Assembly (NCBI GenBank): GCA_029204225.1
Contig: CM055107.1
Location: forward strand, 11,727,068-11,791,067
Direction: 5' to 3'
Length of the DNA: 64,000 bases
Source: Diphasiastrum complanatum
Taxonomy: Eukaryota > Streptophyta > Lycopodiopsida > Lycopodiales > Lycopodiaceae
Shown: positions 47,141 to 59,104 of the stretch, piece by piece
How the letters are laid out: each line of letters begins with the position of its first letter
Numbering within the stretch: the first letter of the stretch is position 1
The notes under the pieces: model-generated
The model's input: only the letters and a program-made list of their open reading frames with translations
Told to the model about the DNA's origin: nothing
The model's database searches: none
Program-made: the position numbers and the translations under genes

Positions 47141-49478
47141 AAGTTTCTTGACGGTTGAAAAGTACAACCAATCATATTTGTAGAACCAAATGAGGTCCCA
47201 TGATTATGAGCTAGGTAATGGTGGTCCAAACTCAATATGTTCATGTAAGATTTGAGTTAGCACATTATGTGGGTGAAATCTACAAAGTAATTGTAGACAA
47301 TGTTCACACATAATCCGTATGTACCTCGATTGCCAACACATTATGGAAAGGTGTTCAGTCTACTCTTCATTCAAGTTTGTGTGCTTTTGCTCTTTTGGTC
47401 ATTCTCAATTAGACTAGGAATATGGATTATGCAATATTGTGATATTATGAAAAGGTTCTTGAACGACTTCTAGAGGCCTCCTTAATAACTCGTTACTCTA
47501 CATGCAAGTAGAGATCAATGTGGTGATTAATATCCATAATGGAGGTAACGAGCACGATTTTTCAAATACATGTTGGTACTAGTGCACCAAATCATCATTT
47601 TCCTTTGGAATGAGAGATGCCATTGACACCTCAAAAGAGATTGGTTACACATACGGTTGGAGGATTGGGTGCTTTATGAACACATCAAAATTGCAAGATC
47701 CTCACAAATGGTTTGCTTGTAACAAGATGGTTATTTGCCCAAGAATCGACAACAATGAAGGTGTGCAGTGTGGTGCCCCTTCGCTAGCCCAATCTCGAAG
47801 TATTATGAGCCAAGCACTCTCTAGTATCATGAGATAATCTATCTACAACTCGTAACCTTGCATTTTTTGCATTTTCTCCATGGTTTGTACAAACAACTCA
47901 AAATCATTAGTCTAAAGACCACAAAGGGAAACCCCTAAGATGAGGATAGTAAAACACAACAAGAGAGACTATGGAGCAAAACCACCCATCCAAACCTAGA
48001 TCCCTCCTGGATCTAGCCCCCAAGCCATGCCATGTGATAGCAAGAGGAGAAGAGCTCAACTGGTAACCTAGACCAAAGTCATCGACGGGATAATCTTTAC
48101 CTCAATATATAGAGAGTAGGATCCTGTGCATGACCCCATGCAATCCCCATGCAGGTCAACTATAAATAGGTCACAGCTCTTCATGCATTCCTCCTACCTA
48201 TATCCATCACACGTACATGCACTACTCCATATGTCTCAATTAGAGTGTCTGGGTCCTCTCAAGGTCATTAGTCACAAACAGGCCTCGACGTGGAATAAAA
48301 TCTAGGCGCAACCAATAATTTCGAACATTGGAGGGATGGATCCTAGTATACCAAGATCAGGTTGATTCAATACAGACACTCCATTATCAAAATTACTTCT
48401 ATCCCTGCCAACTGGGATTGGTAGCTTTTGATCTTACTCAATACTACTTATAACGATTTCCAGTTTCAATCCTTCTCTAGTTCCAGATTGTTCCACACAA
48501 TTCCTAGAGAATTTCATCTCAACTCAGTGCAACTGATAGGTCCTTATAATAGAAACTTACTCATCACTTCACCCCTCCCTTTAAAAGAAATTTTCAATTT
48601 CTTATAAAGGTTTTTCTAGAGAGATGAAAAATTAAAATCTCAGAATCAAGAAAAGTCAATAATAAGTGCCTTCCAAATAGGATTCACTCAATTATACATA
48701 GGACTTTTCTTTTAAGTATTCTCAAAACGAGTGATAGTAACTATCATCTATTTGAGCACTATTTATGCATAAGAGACAATCCGGGATTAAGATATTGAAA
48801 ATACCAACATCATGGAAACATTCCAAGCTTTATCCAAGTAGTAATTCACATGATTGAAAATAGTCATTCAGAAAATAATTTCCATGCCGGAAGGATCACA
48901 TGAACATTTAGAAAAAGTACTTGTATAAAATTAGATTCATTTTAGATCAATCTAAACAAGTGTGAACTTGACTTTTGAGTAGAATCTTGGAAAATTTAAT
49001 CTTGGTCAAACTCATTGTAATTAGCTTGCACTTCCATGTGAATGAGTAAATTCTCCCACATGTCAAGATGTTGTTCACACATGTGGATCTGGATGTACTA
49101 GATAAGATGTACATATTCCCTTAGATCCTATTTTATAAGGAAGATTCCCACTTTTTGCGGAGACTAGCATTTGGATTCTAGCTAGTAGGATAAGTCAACT
49201 TTGATCTATGAGCATATCTTGCTCCCACCAATTGCTCCCATTGGTGGATCTACATGATGTGGCACTCCTCACACGTGTGAAGACCTACTAGACCAGTTTA
49301 CAGCTCGTTCATGTACTTGATCTATAAAGGGGGATGATTCAGTTTTACTTTGATAGTACGGTAAACCTTGCATGGAAGCATTTTGTGTGCTAGCTTCTGT
49401 GCCTCTAGCCAAACTAGCTTCACTTCCAGGACCTTTATATTGCATCAGCTCTGTTCGCCTTGAAGCAGATATAACTCC

Positions 49479-49679
49479 TCATAGCATGTTTAATTCACTA
49501 GGAAATGTGTTTTTGAAAACTTCGGACAAAGATATATTGTTTCCATGCTCAGAAATTTTTTTCAGCAGTGCCTCTTTATCGATCTCTGTAGGTCTGCTAG
49601 CAGATCCTCGAGACTCTTGAGTTCTCCTGATTGTGATTGCGCATACTAACCCTGCTAAAAGTGCGTGGAGCTCCAACAA
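49479..49679 (-). pseudogene. Possible Gypsy gag N-terminal remnant
   Basis: A 66-residue minus-strand frame containing RPTEIDKEALLKKISEHGNN and SLSEVFKNTFPSELN lies on the gene side of the leader and primer site at 49690-50219, where gag is expected. The sequence itself is not diagnostic. The call is positional. Confidence 0.3.
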
Positions 49680-49689
49680 TGCTCAAAAC

Positions 49690-49870
49690 GCGGCTGATGG
49701 GTGCTCAAACGGGCTGATGGCTGTGCTCCAACTCATGGTGGTTGCTCAAACCTACTGACAGCTGATGGGTGCTCAAACGGGCTGATGGCTACTCCAACTC
49801 TGACAGCTGATGGGTGCTCAAACGGGCTGATGGCTACTCCAACTCGCTGGTGGTTGCTCAACCCCTGCTC
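49690..49870 (+). repeat. Tandem repeat in Gypsy leader
   Basis: Three copies of GCTGATGGGTGCTCAAACGG followed by GCTGATGGCT, separated by CCAACTC-containing spacers. It sits in the probable leader of the minus-strand Gypsy element whose primer site is at about 50197-50219, paralleling the repeats at 7480-7990. Confidence 0.88.
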
Positions 49871-50196
49871 AAAACACAAAATGTGTGCCTCAAGGTGTTT
49901 CAAAAATGCGTGCCTCCAAGCTTTTTTTCATCCGATCCACCTTCAAGCTTTAAGACTATTGCTGGGCAAATACACGAAGAAGGCCTAAAAACGATGGCTA
50001 AAGAAGGCTGAGAAAAACGATGGCTAAAAAGAGTAAAGATCCTAAAAACCCTAAAAGCTTAGAGAAGATAATAAAGGAAGATGCGAACAACAAAAAAAGG
50101 ATGCTAACAGCAAGTAGGATGCAAAAAACAAGCAGATGCAAAGCAACAAGCAAAAATAGCAATAAAGAACTTGAAGAGCGTAGGGAAAACGAGAAA

Positions 50197-50219
50197 AGAC
50201 CGGCAACGGTGCCAATGTT
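50197..50219 (-). other. Gypsy primer-binding site, minus strand
   Basis: On the minus strand this reads CATTGGCACCGTTGCCGG, a near match to the site at 6026-6044. A minus-strand Gypsy LTR should therefore lie to its right (from about 50220). Its far end was not found. Confidence 0.6.
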
Positions 50220-51991
50220 GTCTGTTCGCATCCCTCAACTCTGGCTATGGCTCCAACTAACGAGTGTTATGGCGGAGTCCCAACTAGAACACGTTATGGC
50301 TCCGACTAGGCATTGTGGCTTTCCCAACCAATGGCTATGGCTTCCAACTAACCGACAGATTGAAGGATGAGAAGATCTACAGTGAGTGGGTGAGTATTTC
50401 GGGCAAGATACACTCTTCTCTCGTTTCTCTACTTAGGAACTGACTCAAATGACGGCTTAACTTAATTCAATGATGGCTTAACCTAAAATCTCCTCCTCTA
50501 AGGCTTACCCTACTAGAGAATGGAGGGCCTTGATTAACTTAACTTGTTGCTAGATGAATAATATACAATACAATGTGAGTAATACAGTACATGAAACCAC
50601 ACAAGGGAGAACACTCAAAGAGAAGGATAGGCATGTATTGCAAATGAGATTCTTTCTGAAAATGGACTCTTCCACTCCTATTTACACTTGGAGTGGTGGT
50701 CACTTACAGAAATGCATTGTGGGACAAGTAAGCCACATAGACCAACTTAACTTTGAATCACACTGGTGCCATGGGACAAACCCCCAATAGGCCTTTGTGA
50801 CTAACTTTTACATAACTTGAAATCACATATCTATGAGCAGTGCCCATGACAATTTAAACTTAGAATTGAATAACTTAAGCCATTACGGATAAAGTAAAAC
50901 CCTAAACTTGATGGGCAAGTTCTGCGTTTAAATTCTATCATGTTTGTATTTTTAAAGATGTTCTGCAGGATGGCTAGAATATTCCTTGAAATATCAGCCT
51001 ACAGTCCATAAGCTTCACAACTGTTTCAAACAAGAATCCTACCTATCCAAACAACTATGGCAACCAATAGCTTGACTGATCAAGGCAATCACGGGCTTCC
51101 TTCACGCGCTTCACACAGAACAACTTCTGTTGTAAAAAAGTGCTCCCAACAGCCGCTCACTCATCTACCAATCAGGGTGTTCAACACCACAGCTTTTCAA
51201 TCATCTTTTCAGCACCCAAAAAAGGTGAAAAACACGTCTTTGTACTGCCGGTATTCTGTTGCAGGAAATCGACTTCAGATCCACAGAACAGAATCTCATT
51301 TATGCATCAATCCCAAAAGGCAATGATTGAAAAGTTCAACAATGAATCTGGCAGAATATTAGCAACTAAAATAGGGTTTTGGAGCTTCTTTCACTAGAGG
51401 TAGACTTATGAGGAAAATTCACTGGCATGCACAAGTGTTTCTGGACTGCAAAACCATTTCCCATGCTTCCCTCAATACCTCCAGGACAAAAACTAAGCAA
51501 AGCAAAGATCAACCAAGGAAAACAAGGAACAAACGTTCCATCACTCACAAAGAGTGAAACTCTCTCTTATCTCACTGTTGATTCATAACTACAATTAGAA
51601 GATTAACATAATTGTAGTTTCCTTTAATGTTATAAGTTTGCATGCAACATAAGAAGACCAGTTTTACATAATTATCTTCTTTCACTAGCAACAACTAGTT
51701 TCATGAAACAGCACCACTAAAAGTTTATTCCAACCGGACAAATTGATCCCAATCAATCAGTCAATAAACTCAATCAGCTGTGCATGAAACCAATTCGTAA
51801 AGAACATTGCTTTAACAATGCAACTATCTCATCCTTCAATAGTATGAAATCCAAGCATCAAGATACACAAGTTTCACATGCAAAACATTCTACATCCCAT
51901 AGAAGTTCTCAAAAAAATGAAGAAATTGGTAATGAATCTTATGTCGTAGATCGACTGGTATTGGATTAGCAGAGATCTGATAGAGATAGAT
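50220..51991 (-). mobile_element. Probable Gypsy LTR and flanking repeat-derived DNA
   Basis: The part next to the primer site should be the Gypsy 5' LTR (minus orientation). The right part, up to 51991, should be the leader of the minus-strand Copia element whose primer site is at 51992-52003. I found no coding domain. Small plus-strand ORFs here show no recognisable similarity. Confidence 0.4.
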
Positions 51992-52003
51992 TCTCTGATA
52001 CCA

Positions 52004-52558
52004 AGTCGGGAATCAGTGGAAATGTGGTGCAACGGAAGTGGAGTAGGTGGTGTAGTGGATCGGAAGTGCAGTAGTTACCATCAAAGCAAAGTTCAAGATG
52101 GATCGAATAACAACAATGCGCAATAGAACGAAATAGTAGTGTAGACAAAAAATGCACTCTGATAATAATCAAAACTGAGTACAATGCTTGAAGCTGGGCA
52201 CAAATCAGTGGACGCAATCAGTCTTCATCTTAGTTCATGGATGATTGCTCTCAAACTTAAAAATTGAACTTACGCCTGCAGAATGATAACCTGACCAAAG
52301 AAGTTAGACCCGATCTGATCCAATCCAGGGTCGAAGGCGCCGGAATATTTTTCTCCTGGATCCAATCCGTTCCAGGGTCGAAAAATTTCTCTTTTGATGG
52401 GATTAACATTGGGTCGAAAAAATTCAATCCTGAATTTTTTGATCTTCAAGTAGAAAATTGAGCATGCTCTGTTTTTGTAGTTTTTCAAGAATAAGTATAA
52501 ATAGGTTTTTCAGGATGCTCATTACCTAATGGAATTGGGCTTGAGCATAGAATTCCAA
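52004..52558 (-). repeat. Copia LTR flanked by primer site and polypurine tract
   Basis: To the left (51992-52003) is a minus-strand primer site TGGTATCAGAGA. To the right (52561-52570) is a minus-strand polypurine tract TTAAGGGGGCG followed by RNase H remnants. The intervening 555 bp is therefore an LTR facing left. It appears to serve as the 5' LTR of one element and the 3' LTR of another. Confidence 0.6.
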
Positions 52559-52574
52559 CGCGCCCCCTTAATGT

Positions 52575-53570
52575 GGATCCTGAAAAATTTCGATCTTCAG
52601 ATTTAGTTGATTGTTAAATCTGAGATGGTGCTCCTTGGTGAAATAATCTACTGTCATAAACTATGTCTTGCAGTAAACCACAAGAATCACCCTTGTGCTT
52701 TGGTTGTCACAGTAGATGAACTTCGGATGTGACTAGAAAAATTCGATATCTGCAAGCAGGTTCCTCAACCAAATTGCCTCCTTGGTAGCATTTGTGGCAG
52801 TTGTAAAATCCGATTCTGTGGAGGATGATGCTACTGAGGTCTGGCTGTTACCTGAGATTGGACCTTGATTGAATATAAATCCAAAAGTCGATATTCCGGT
52901 GTCTTTCTGTCCTATCTGCATCTATGTAGCCTTTGAGAATCTTGGTTGATGGGTCGGATTTTTGTTGACTGATGGAAATTAGTCTGTTGGGTCGGATTTG
53001 AAAAATGTACTCCAATGCTAACATGCATTTCAGATCCTTCATTGAGTTCAGATTGTTACTGAGTAATAAAACATCATCTGCATAATGAGTAGTAATAATG
53101 GAAAGATCTGATACAGACTTGAAGTGAATATTCGAGTCTGCCGAGTTTGGATAGAAACAATTCTCATTTAGAATTGCAAGTTTGGGGTCATCTTTTGCCT
53201 TGCACTAGTCAGCATCAGTAGTTGACTCTGCCTCTGAGATAGTGTTGAGTTCCTACACAAAGTAGCAGGCCGGATCATCCATGAATTGGGATGGAGGTTG
53301 TCTAGATCGATTCGATCTTCTGTGTTGAAATCCGATCCTTTGATGTTGTTCGATCCGATGAGGTTCTGACTCATTTTCTGAGTCAGTATCAAATTTTGAA
53401 AGTTTGACCTTTGGGTCAGATTTTGCTGTAGCTTTCCCCTTGTGGTCAAAAAACTAATCTTCCACAAAAGTGACATCTCTGCTCTTGAATGAATACTGAG
53501 TGTCCAGATTGAAGAGCTTGTATGTCTGGTTGCCTTGTAGTGATGGACCCCATCCTAGGTATCTCATAAA
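52575..53570 (-). pseudogene. Copia integrase end, RT and RNase H fragments
   Basis: Reading from 53570 leftward on the minus strand: an integrase C-terminal block TYKLFNLDTQYSFKSRDVTF, then a Ser-rich linker, then an RT palm fragment with a YADD box (TTHYADDVLLLSNN, near 53060-53100), then RNase H (KSDPSTKILKGYIDADRT, ATKEAIWLRNLLADIEFF, and FIYCDNQSTRVIL near the end). The RT N-terminal domain is deleted between linker and YADD. Stops and frameshifts interrupt all parts. Confidence 0.8.
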
Positions 53571-53679
53571 TTCCAAATTGGAGACCCTTAAAAGCTATTT
53601 CTCACTTTTAAAGAACCTTACTTCTTTTGAATTTTTTTACGTGGGAACAGGCTCCACACATGTGAGATCTCAATATGAA

Positions 53680-55914
53680 CTTAGATCTCAAGTTTAACGT
53701 ATTACATCAAGTTGGAAGTGACAATTTCAACAAAACCAATGCCTAAAAGTTGAGTTTGTCAAAGATGGCTATTGGATGAAGGATATGGATCGCGATTACA
53801 AGGTTGTGGCAACATGATATCACGATACTACTTGTGGATTTTACAAGTTGGATGCGGCCAAACATGGAGAATATGGTTTAGCTTCACAATTTGAATTGTG
53901 GCATCGTAGGATTGGGTCATTTGAACTATGGAACCTTGCGTTGATGGCCAAGCTAAAGATGGTGAATGGATTACCCACAATATAAGATAAATAACATTCC
54001 ATTTGTGAAGGATGTGTGAAAGCACCATAGAATGAAATTCAAGAAGGGGGGAACCGCTAGAGCGAAAAAGCCACTTGAACTGATCCATAGTGACTTTGCG
54101 GCCCGATGAAGACCATGTCATTGGGAGGAGCCTACTACATGACATTTATTAATGACTACTCTAGGAGGACATGGACCTATTTCTTGATGAACAAGTCGAA
54201 TGCATTGACTCACTTCAAAGAATTCAAATCTTTGGTGGAGAACCAGTTGGATCCACACATTAAGGTGCAAAGATTAAATAGAGGGTGTGAATACAAAGGG
54301 AGATATTTTGAGACATTTTGCAAGGAACATGGAATCAAGAGACAATTCACTCAAGCTCACATGTCGCATAGCAATGGGGTAACTAAGACAAAAAACCACA
54401 CCATTGTGGAGAGCGCATGCTCAATGATGAAGCAAATGGGCTTGCCAAATTTCTATTGGTCAAAGGCGTGTAGTGTGGCAACGTTCTTGCAAAATAGGAA
54501 CCTCATCACAACGATTCCTGATGTAACTGCCAAAGAAGCACTCACGAGAATGAAAGCAAAGATTGATAAGTTTCACATTTTTGGGTGCAAAGCTTATGTG
54601 CACATGCCAAAGGAGGAGCAAAAGAAACTTGATACAAAGTCAATTAAGTGCACCTTTTTTGAGTATGATGAGAGGACAAAGGTTATAGGTGCTTTGATCC
54701 AATGATGCAGGAGATTCACATTAGTAAGGACATGATCTTTGACGAGATGCATAGATTTGATGAAGACGATCATGCAAAAGGTGATAGTGACATCAAGAGG
54801 CTTCTTGTGATCTTAGAAGAAAATGAGGATGTTACTCCATAGAAAATCGAGCATGAGGTTCAAGTCCAAGAAGAGATCATGATCGAACTCCACCCATTTA
54901 AAAGCCAAGGGGAGATATTTGCCAATTGGTGCTATGAATGAGAAACTTGTGGGAAGCAAGAGATTGTATGCAAGGATGAATCTACCAAGATCAAGCTCAC
55001 AAGGAGATGGGAGAAGATCGACGAGAAAGAGGAAAGCACCCGATCGTTACCATGTGAATTACGCCCTCATGAGTGATATCATGAAGTGCCAAGAGTCGGC
55101 AACCTATGAAGAGGCAGAGGACCTAAAGGAATGCCAAAGCGCTATGGAGGATGAGATGGATTCAATCCGCAAGCATGTTATGTGCGACCTTGAACTTGAT
55201 CTTCAAGTTGGTAAGAAACCCATTAATAATAAGTGGGTATAAGAACCAAATTTCATGTTGATGGATCTATTGAGAAACAAAAGACATGCTTGGTGGTCAA
55301 GGGCTATGAGCAAAGTAAAGGTATTGACTTTGACGAGACGTCTGCTCCTATGATTAAGTGGACTACTTTATGCTTGGTGATCACATTAGCTTCATTTTTT
55401 GGTTCACATTAGCTAATGGTTTTGTAAATACAAGCTCTGATCCTAATCTCTATCTGCTTACTACCGATGATAGTGTTGCATTGGTTGTGCTATATGTTGA
55501 CGATATCATTATCACTGGAAATGATGAGAACTTGATGAAGTCTATGAAGTCTAATTTGTGAAAGCATTTTGAGATAATTGATTTGGATTTGATGCATTAT
55601 TGTCTAGGCATAGAAGTGTGCAAAACATAGACAATATCAAGCTTTCATAAGCAAAATATGCTCGAGAAGCATTAGAGAGATCTCACATGTCTGATTGTAA
55701 GCCATTGACTTTGCCTAGTGAAGTTAGCAGGAAATTGTGGCATCTTGATGAGAGTGGTTCTGTTGTGATTGCACATTATATCACCAACTTTTTGGTAGTC
55801 TTATATACACTAGACCAGATATTTGGTATGCTATGAGTCTTGTAAGTCAGTTTATGGCATCGCATACCTTAGGGCATTGGAAAGCTACTAAACGCATTCT
55901 AAGATATGTAAAAC
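53680..55914 (+). pseudogene. Copia element E pre-integrase, integrase and RT (5' portion)
   Basis: The plus strand reads VKDGYWMKDMDRDYKVVAT and FELWHRRIGSFE (pre-integrase). The 199-residue integrase frame at 54106-54705 has YYMTFINDYSRRTWTYF, KEHGIKRQFTQAHMSHSNG and HIFGCKAYVHMPKEEQ. Its second catalytic Asp region reads VQRLNRGCEYKG where families have LRSDNGGEY, so the Asp is lost. The linker RRSTRKRKAPDRY follows at about 55015, then an RT with its central part deleted and an intact LYVDDIIITGND (55490-55525). It breaks at 55914 in the RYVK codons before a KG, where another element inserted, and resumes at 60341. Confidence 0.88.
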
Positions 55915-57172
55915 TGTTGGAAAGAGGTGTACAAAAGATAGTTTGAATAAGATTTGAATAAAAAGAATTCGAACGACAAGAAAGAAAACTTATCGCGCGC
56001 AGCGAAATAATCTATCTTCCTCTTGCTTCATGCATGACTATGCCTATCAATTTCGAACAAAACAATAGTGATAGAAATCATGTTCGATCTTATAGTAACT
56101 AACTTTGAAATCACTAGTACTAGAGTGATTATGTAGCCAAACATTTAAAGCATCGAATTATTAGACAAATAATTAGTCGCAAAGAAGTACAAAAATGCAT
56201 ACATTCCGAGACAAACCTGAATGTAATAAAAGATAATAATGATTCAGTATGAAACGAAACAAGTCTGCAGATCGAAGCCAGGTACTCTAAGTTATCTCAG
56301 AGTAGCTAAAATATAAGTCTGAACTAAGCGCAAATATTGATAAGCAGTAAGCGCAATAGCAATCTCTAATAAGATATAAAGAATTGAGCTAGAATGCTCA
56401 AGAGTGTTCAAGTTCATAGGCTTGAGAGAGAGCTAGCTATTCAATACTTGATCTCAAAAATAAGATGTTGAAATATGAACAACTATTTATACTAAACATT
56501 TAGGTCGTCAAATGTAGCTGCCAGTTGGCTGGTATCTGTTGGCATTCATCCAGTTCTTCTCAGAAGTTGCTTGCTGATAAGTGGTGACATTTGGCCGTAA
56601 ACAGTCTGTCTGCATAAATGAATGTGACTGTCACTTTGCAAAAATGAACGTAACTGTCATCAGGAGAAAGCAAAAAATGCGAGTTTTGTAAGAAATGCGA
56701 CAGTGTCGCAAAATCTCATTTTCTAAATATTGGGGTAGCTCCACACTTTTCCAAAGTCATTTCCTTAACATTTGAGGCACTTTGAGAAATGCAAAAAAAT
56801 GCGACACTGCATTTTTACTCGCAATTCTTGATAGGCGAAAAATGTGAAAAATGCAACACTGCATTTTTACTCGAAATTCCTGACAGACAAAAAATGCAAA
56901 ACACGCGACACTGTATTTTTACTTGCAATTTTTGACAGTGTCCTTGTAAGAGAAAATTGACTGTAGCAAAAAGGCGATAGTGTCGGGTTTTGTAGTGAGA
57001 GAAAATTTTTGACACTGTTGTCAAACTTTGTGTATTTCTGCAAAACTGTGTAAAAACACTTGTAAATCCTACAAACTATGTAAAACACAGGAGAATCTGC
57101 AGAACTGGATAAATAGTTGGATGAAGATTAAAAACTGATTAGTCGATCAGTAGGAAGAAGAATAATCCAACA
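55915..57172 (-). repeat. Element K 3' LTR
   Basis: 1,258 bp. On the minus strand it begins TGTTGGATTATTC and ends CTCTTTCCAACA. It contains several AAAAATGCGAAA and GCGACACTG units arranged as an internal short repeat (about 56670-57000). Confidence 0.92.
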
Positions 57173-57199
57173 CTCCCCTTTAATTTGAATCCATGAATG

Positions 57200-58072
57200 C
57201 CTTGACCTTTAAACTTATTTCTGCACAAAACTTTCTGTGTGCATCCAAGCTTAATGCTTTAGTAAAAATATCTACTGTCATATCTTGCATTCGACAATAC
57301 TGCAATCTGACCTCTTTGTCGAGAACTTTGCTTCCGACATAGTGATTCAATGTGCTTACTCCTAGAATGAAATCTAGGGTTGGCTTTCAAGGCAATGCCA
57401 CTTTGATTATCACAAAATAATAATGTCGGAGCATATTCATTCAAACTGATATCCGAAAGTAAGTTTGTCAACCAAATTGCTTCCTTTGTAGCTTGTGAGG
57501 CTACGATAAACTCTAATCCCGTAGAAGATAGAGCTATTGAAGATTGCTTGCGACTGTTTCAAGAAATTGGACCATTGTTGAGGAAGAATGTAAATCCGGA
57601 AGTGGATTTGAGTGTCTATATCTCCTGCCCAACTTGCATCTATAAAAACAAATGAGTAAATTGAGTTTGGCGTTGTCGACTACTCCATAACAAATGCAAA
57701 AGTTTATAGTAGCTCAAAGATATCTCATGACTCTGATAAGAGCCTTCCAATGTGTTACACCAATGTTAGTCATAAACTGACTTAGGGATCTGACTATAGA
57801 TCATTGCGTACATAAGAGATCCTATTATCGAATGATAAGGATACTCACGCATCTGCTCCCTCTTGAATTGTTTGAGGACACTGGTCCTTTGACAATTTGA
57901 GACCTGGTTCCATTGGTGAGAGAGCTAACTTGCAATTAACCAGATTATATCTGACTAACATATTGTAGAGGTACTTCTATTGAGTAATGTAGATCAACTT
58001 TCGATTTCTGTCTCTATGGATTTGAATACCAAGGCAAAAATGAGCTTCGCCAAGATCGGTCAATTACTGTAT
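57200..58072 (-). pseudogene. Element K RT C-terminus and RNase H
   Basis: The minus strand, starting near 58072, reads GEAHFCLGIQIHRDRNRKLI, a PFHP-type spacer region and an RNase H domain ending with NLLSDISLNEYAPTLLFCDN, QSGIALKANPRFHSRSKHIE. The RT fingers, palm and YVDD are absent because of the internal deletion. Stops and frameshifts are present. Confidence 0.88.
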
Positions 58073-58320
58073 TGGAAAATCTCACGATGATTAGTCATAA
58101 GTTGAGTGGCTCCAGAATCCAGAACAAGGGAATTATCCGAATTCGCAAATTTTTCTTTGACCATAAAAGCGCCTTCGTCCATTTCGACTTCAGGAGATGA
58201 TGTAACTTTATTTGCTTGTTGATCAGGTTGCTTGGCTGCATTCTTCGCTTTGAGAATTCGACAAATCTGGATCTCATGGTTATTGCATTTGCAATACCTG
58301 CAAAACATCTTCTTCTTCGA
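58073..58320 (-). pseudogene. Element K zinc knuckle and protease N-terminus
   Basis: An 82-residue frame starts MFCRYCKCNNHEIQICRIL, the best-preserved CCHC-type knuckle in the window, followed by DEGAFMVKEKF and the protease motif LVLDSGATQLMTNHREIF. It ends at the deletion junction near 58075, where RT sequence begins. Confidence 0.9.
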
Positions 58321-59039
58321 CGAATGTGACTTTGAGTCTGTTTCTGATTTGATGTAGACTACTTGGAGCTTTTTTGCTTCTGTTGTTTCGAGCCCTTGTT
58401 GACATATAGAGCATGAGACAAAGAGGTAGAAGAAGTGTCTTGACTTCTTCGATTATCTTCTTGCAACAACATAGTGATAACTATGGTAAGAGTTAAATTT
58501 GAGTGTGTCGTGATGATCATCACCTAGTTCTCATATGTAGAGGGCAGACTTGAAAGCAATGTCATAATTGCGTCTTGATTGTCTATGACTTATCTGACAA
58601 CGGTCATCTGTTGCAAGAGATTCTTAAATTGGTTAATATGATTCTGAAGAGAATCATTATTCGACATCTTGAGTGTCAAGAATTTCCTTGGAAGATGTAA
58701 CTCAGTAGTTACGTCTCTCACATCATATAGTGAGCTCAGGATGTTCCAAACTTCTTTCGAAGTTTTAGCTTCAGCTATGTGGCCAATTTGAGTATCTGAT
58801 ATATTTAGGATAATAAGCATGAAAGCTTTACCATCCTTCAATTTCCATTTTGAGTCTTTTGTGTCGTCTTCAGGTTTCACTTTGATACCTGTAACAACAT
58901 CCCACAACTCGTTGGCGATTAGCAAGGTTTTCATCTTAAATTTCCATAAATGATAATTCGATCCATTCAGCTTGTTTGCGATAAGACTGGCTTTACTCTG
59001 AGAATCCATCTGGAACTTTAGTCTGACGACGTTAAGCAT
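58321..59039 (-). pseudogene. Element K gag
   Basis: The 149-residue frame at 59039-58590 includes MDSQSKASLIANKLNGSNYH and LWKFKMKTLLIANELWDVV, starting at 59009. It is close in sequence to the gag of element B, and IGHIAEAKTSKEVWNILSSL follows. It is open up to QQMTVVR, then continues in the same sense with stops toward a Lys-rich segment and the zinc knuckle. Of all gag copies here this is the least damaged. Confidence 0.92.
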
Positions 59040-59092
59040 TCAAACTGAAGAATAATTTGATATCGTGAAAGATATCAAGTATAAGAGCTTAC

Positions 59093-59104
59093 GCTCTGAT
59101 ACCA
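59093..59104 (-). other. Element K primer-binding site
   Basis: Minus-strand TGGTATCAGAGC immediately next to the 5' LTR at 59105. Confidence 0.92.

Larger units (their letters stand above)
46054..49340. other. Intergenic region downstream of HIPL
   Basis: The HIPL 3' UTR should occupy the first few hundred bases, though no clear AATAAA signal was seen. The rest has no recognisable gene. It includes tandem repeats at 46806-46990 and 47030-47140, and a TATA-like CAACTATAAATAGG near 48168 that could belong to an unrecognised LTR. Confidence 0.5.

Noticed and set aside
47610-47837. A 75-residue plus-strand frame downstream of HIPL
   Set aside because: Its composition is unremarkable, and no motif, promoter or neighbouring exon supports a gene.
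50020-50370. A 116-residue Lys/Arg-rich frame
   Set aside because: It overlaps the Gypsy primer site and leader on the opposite strand and has no recognisable domain. A-rich leader DNA explains the composition.
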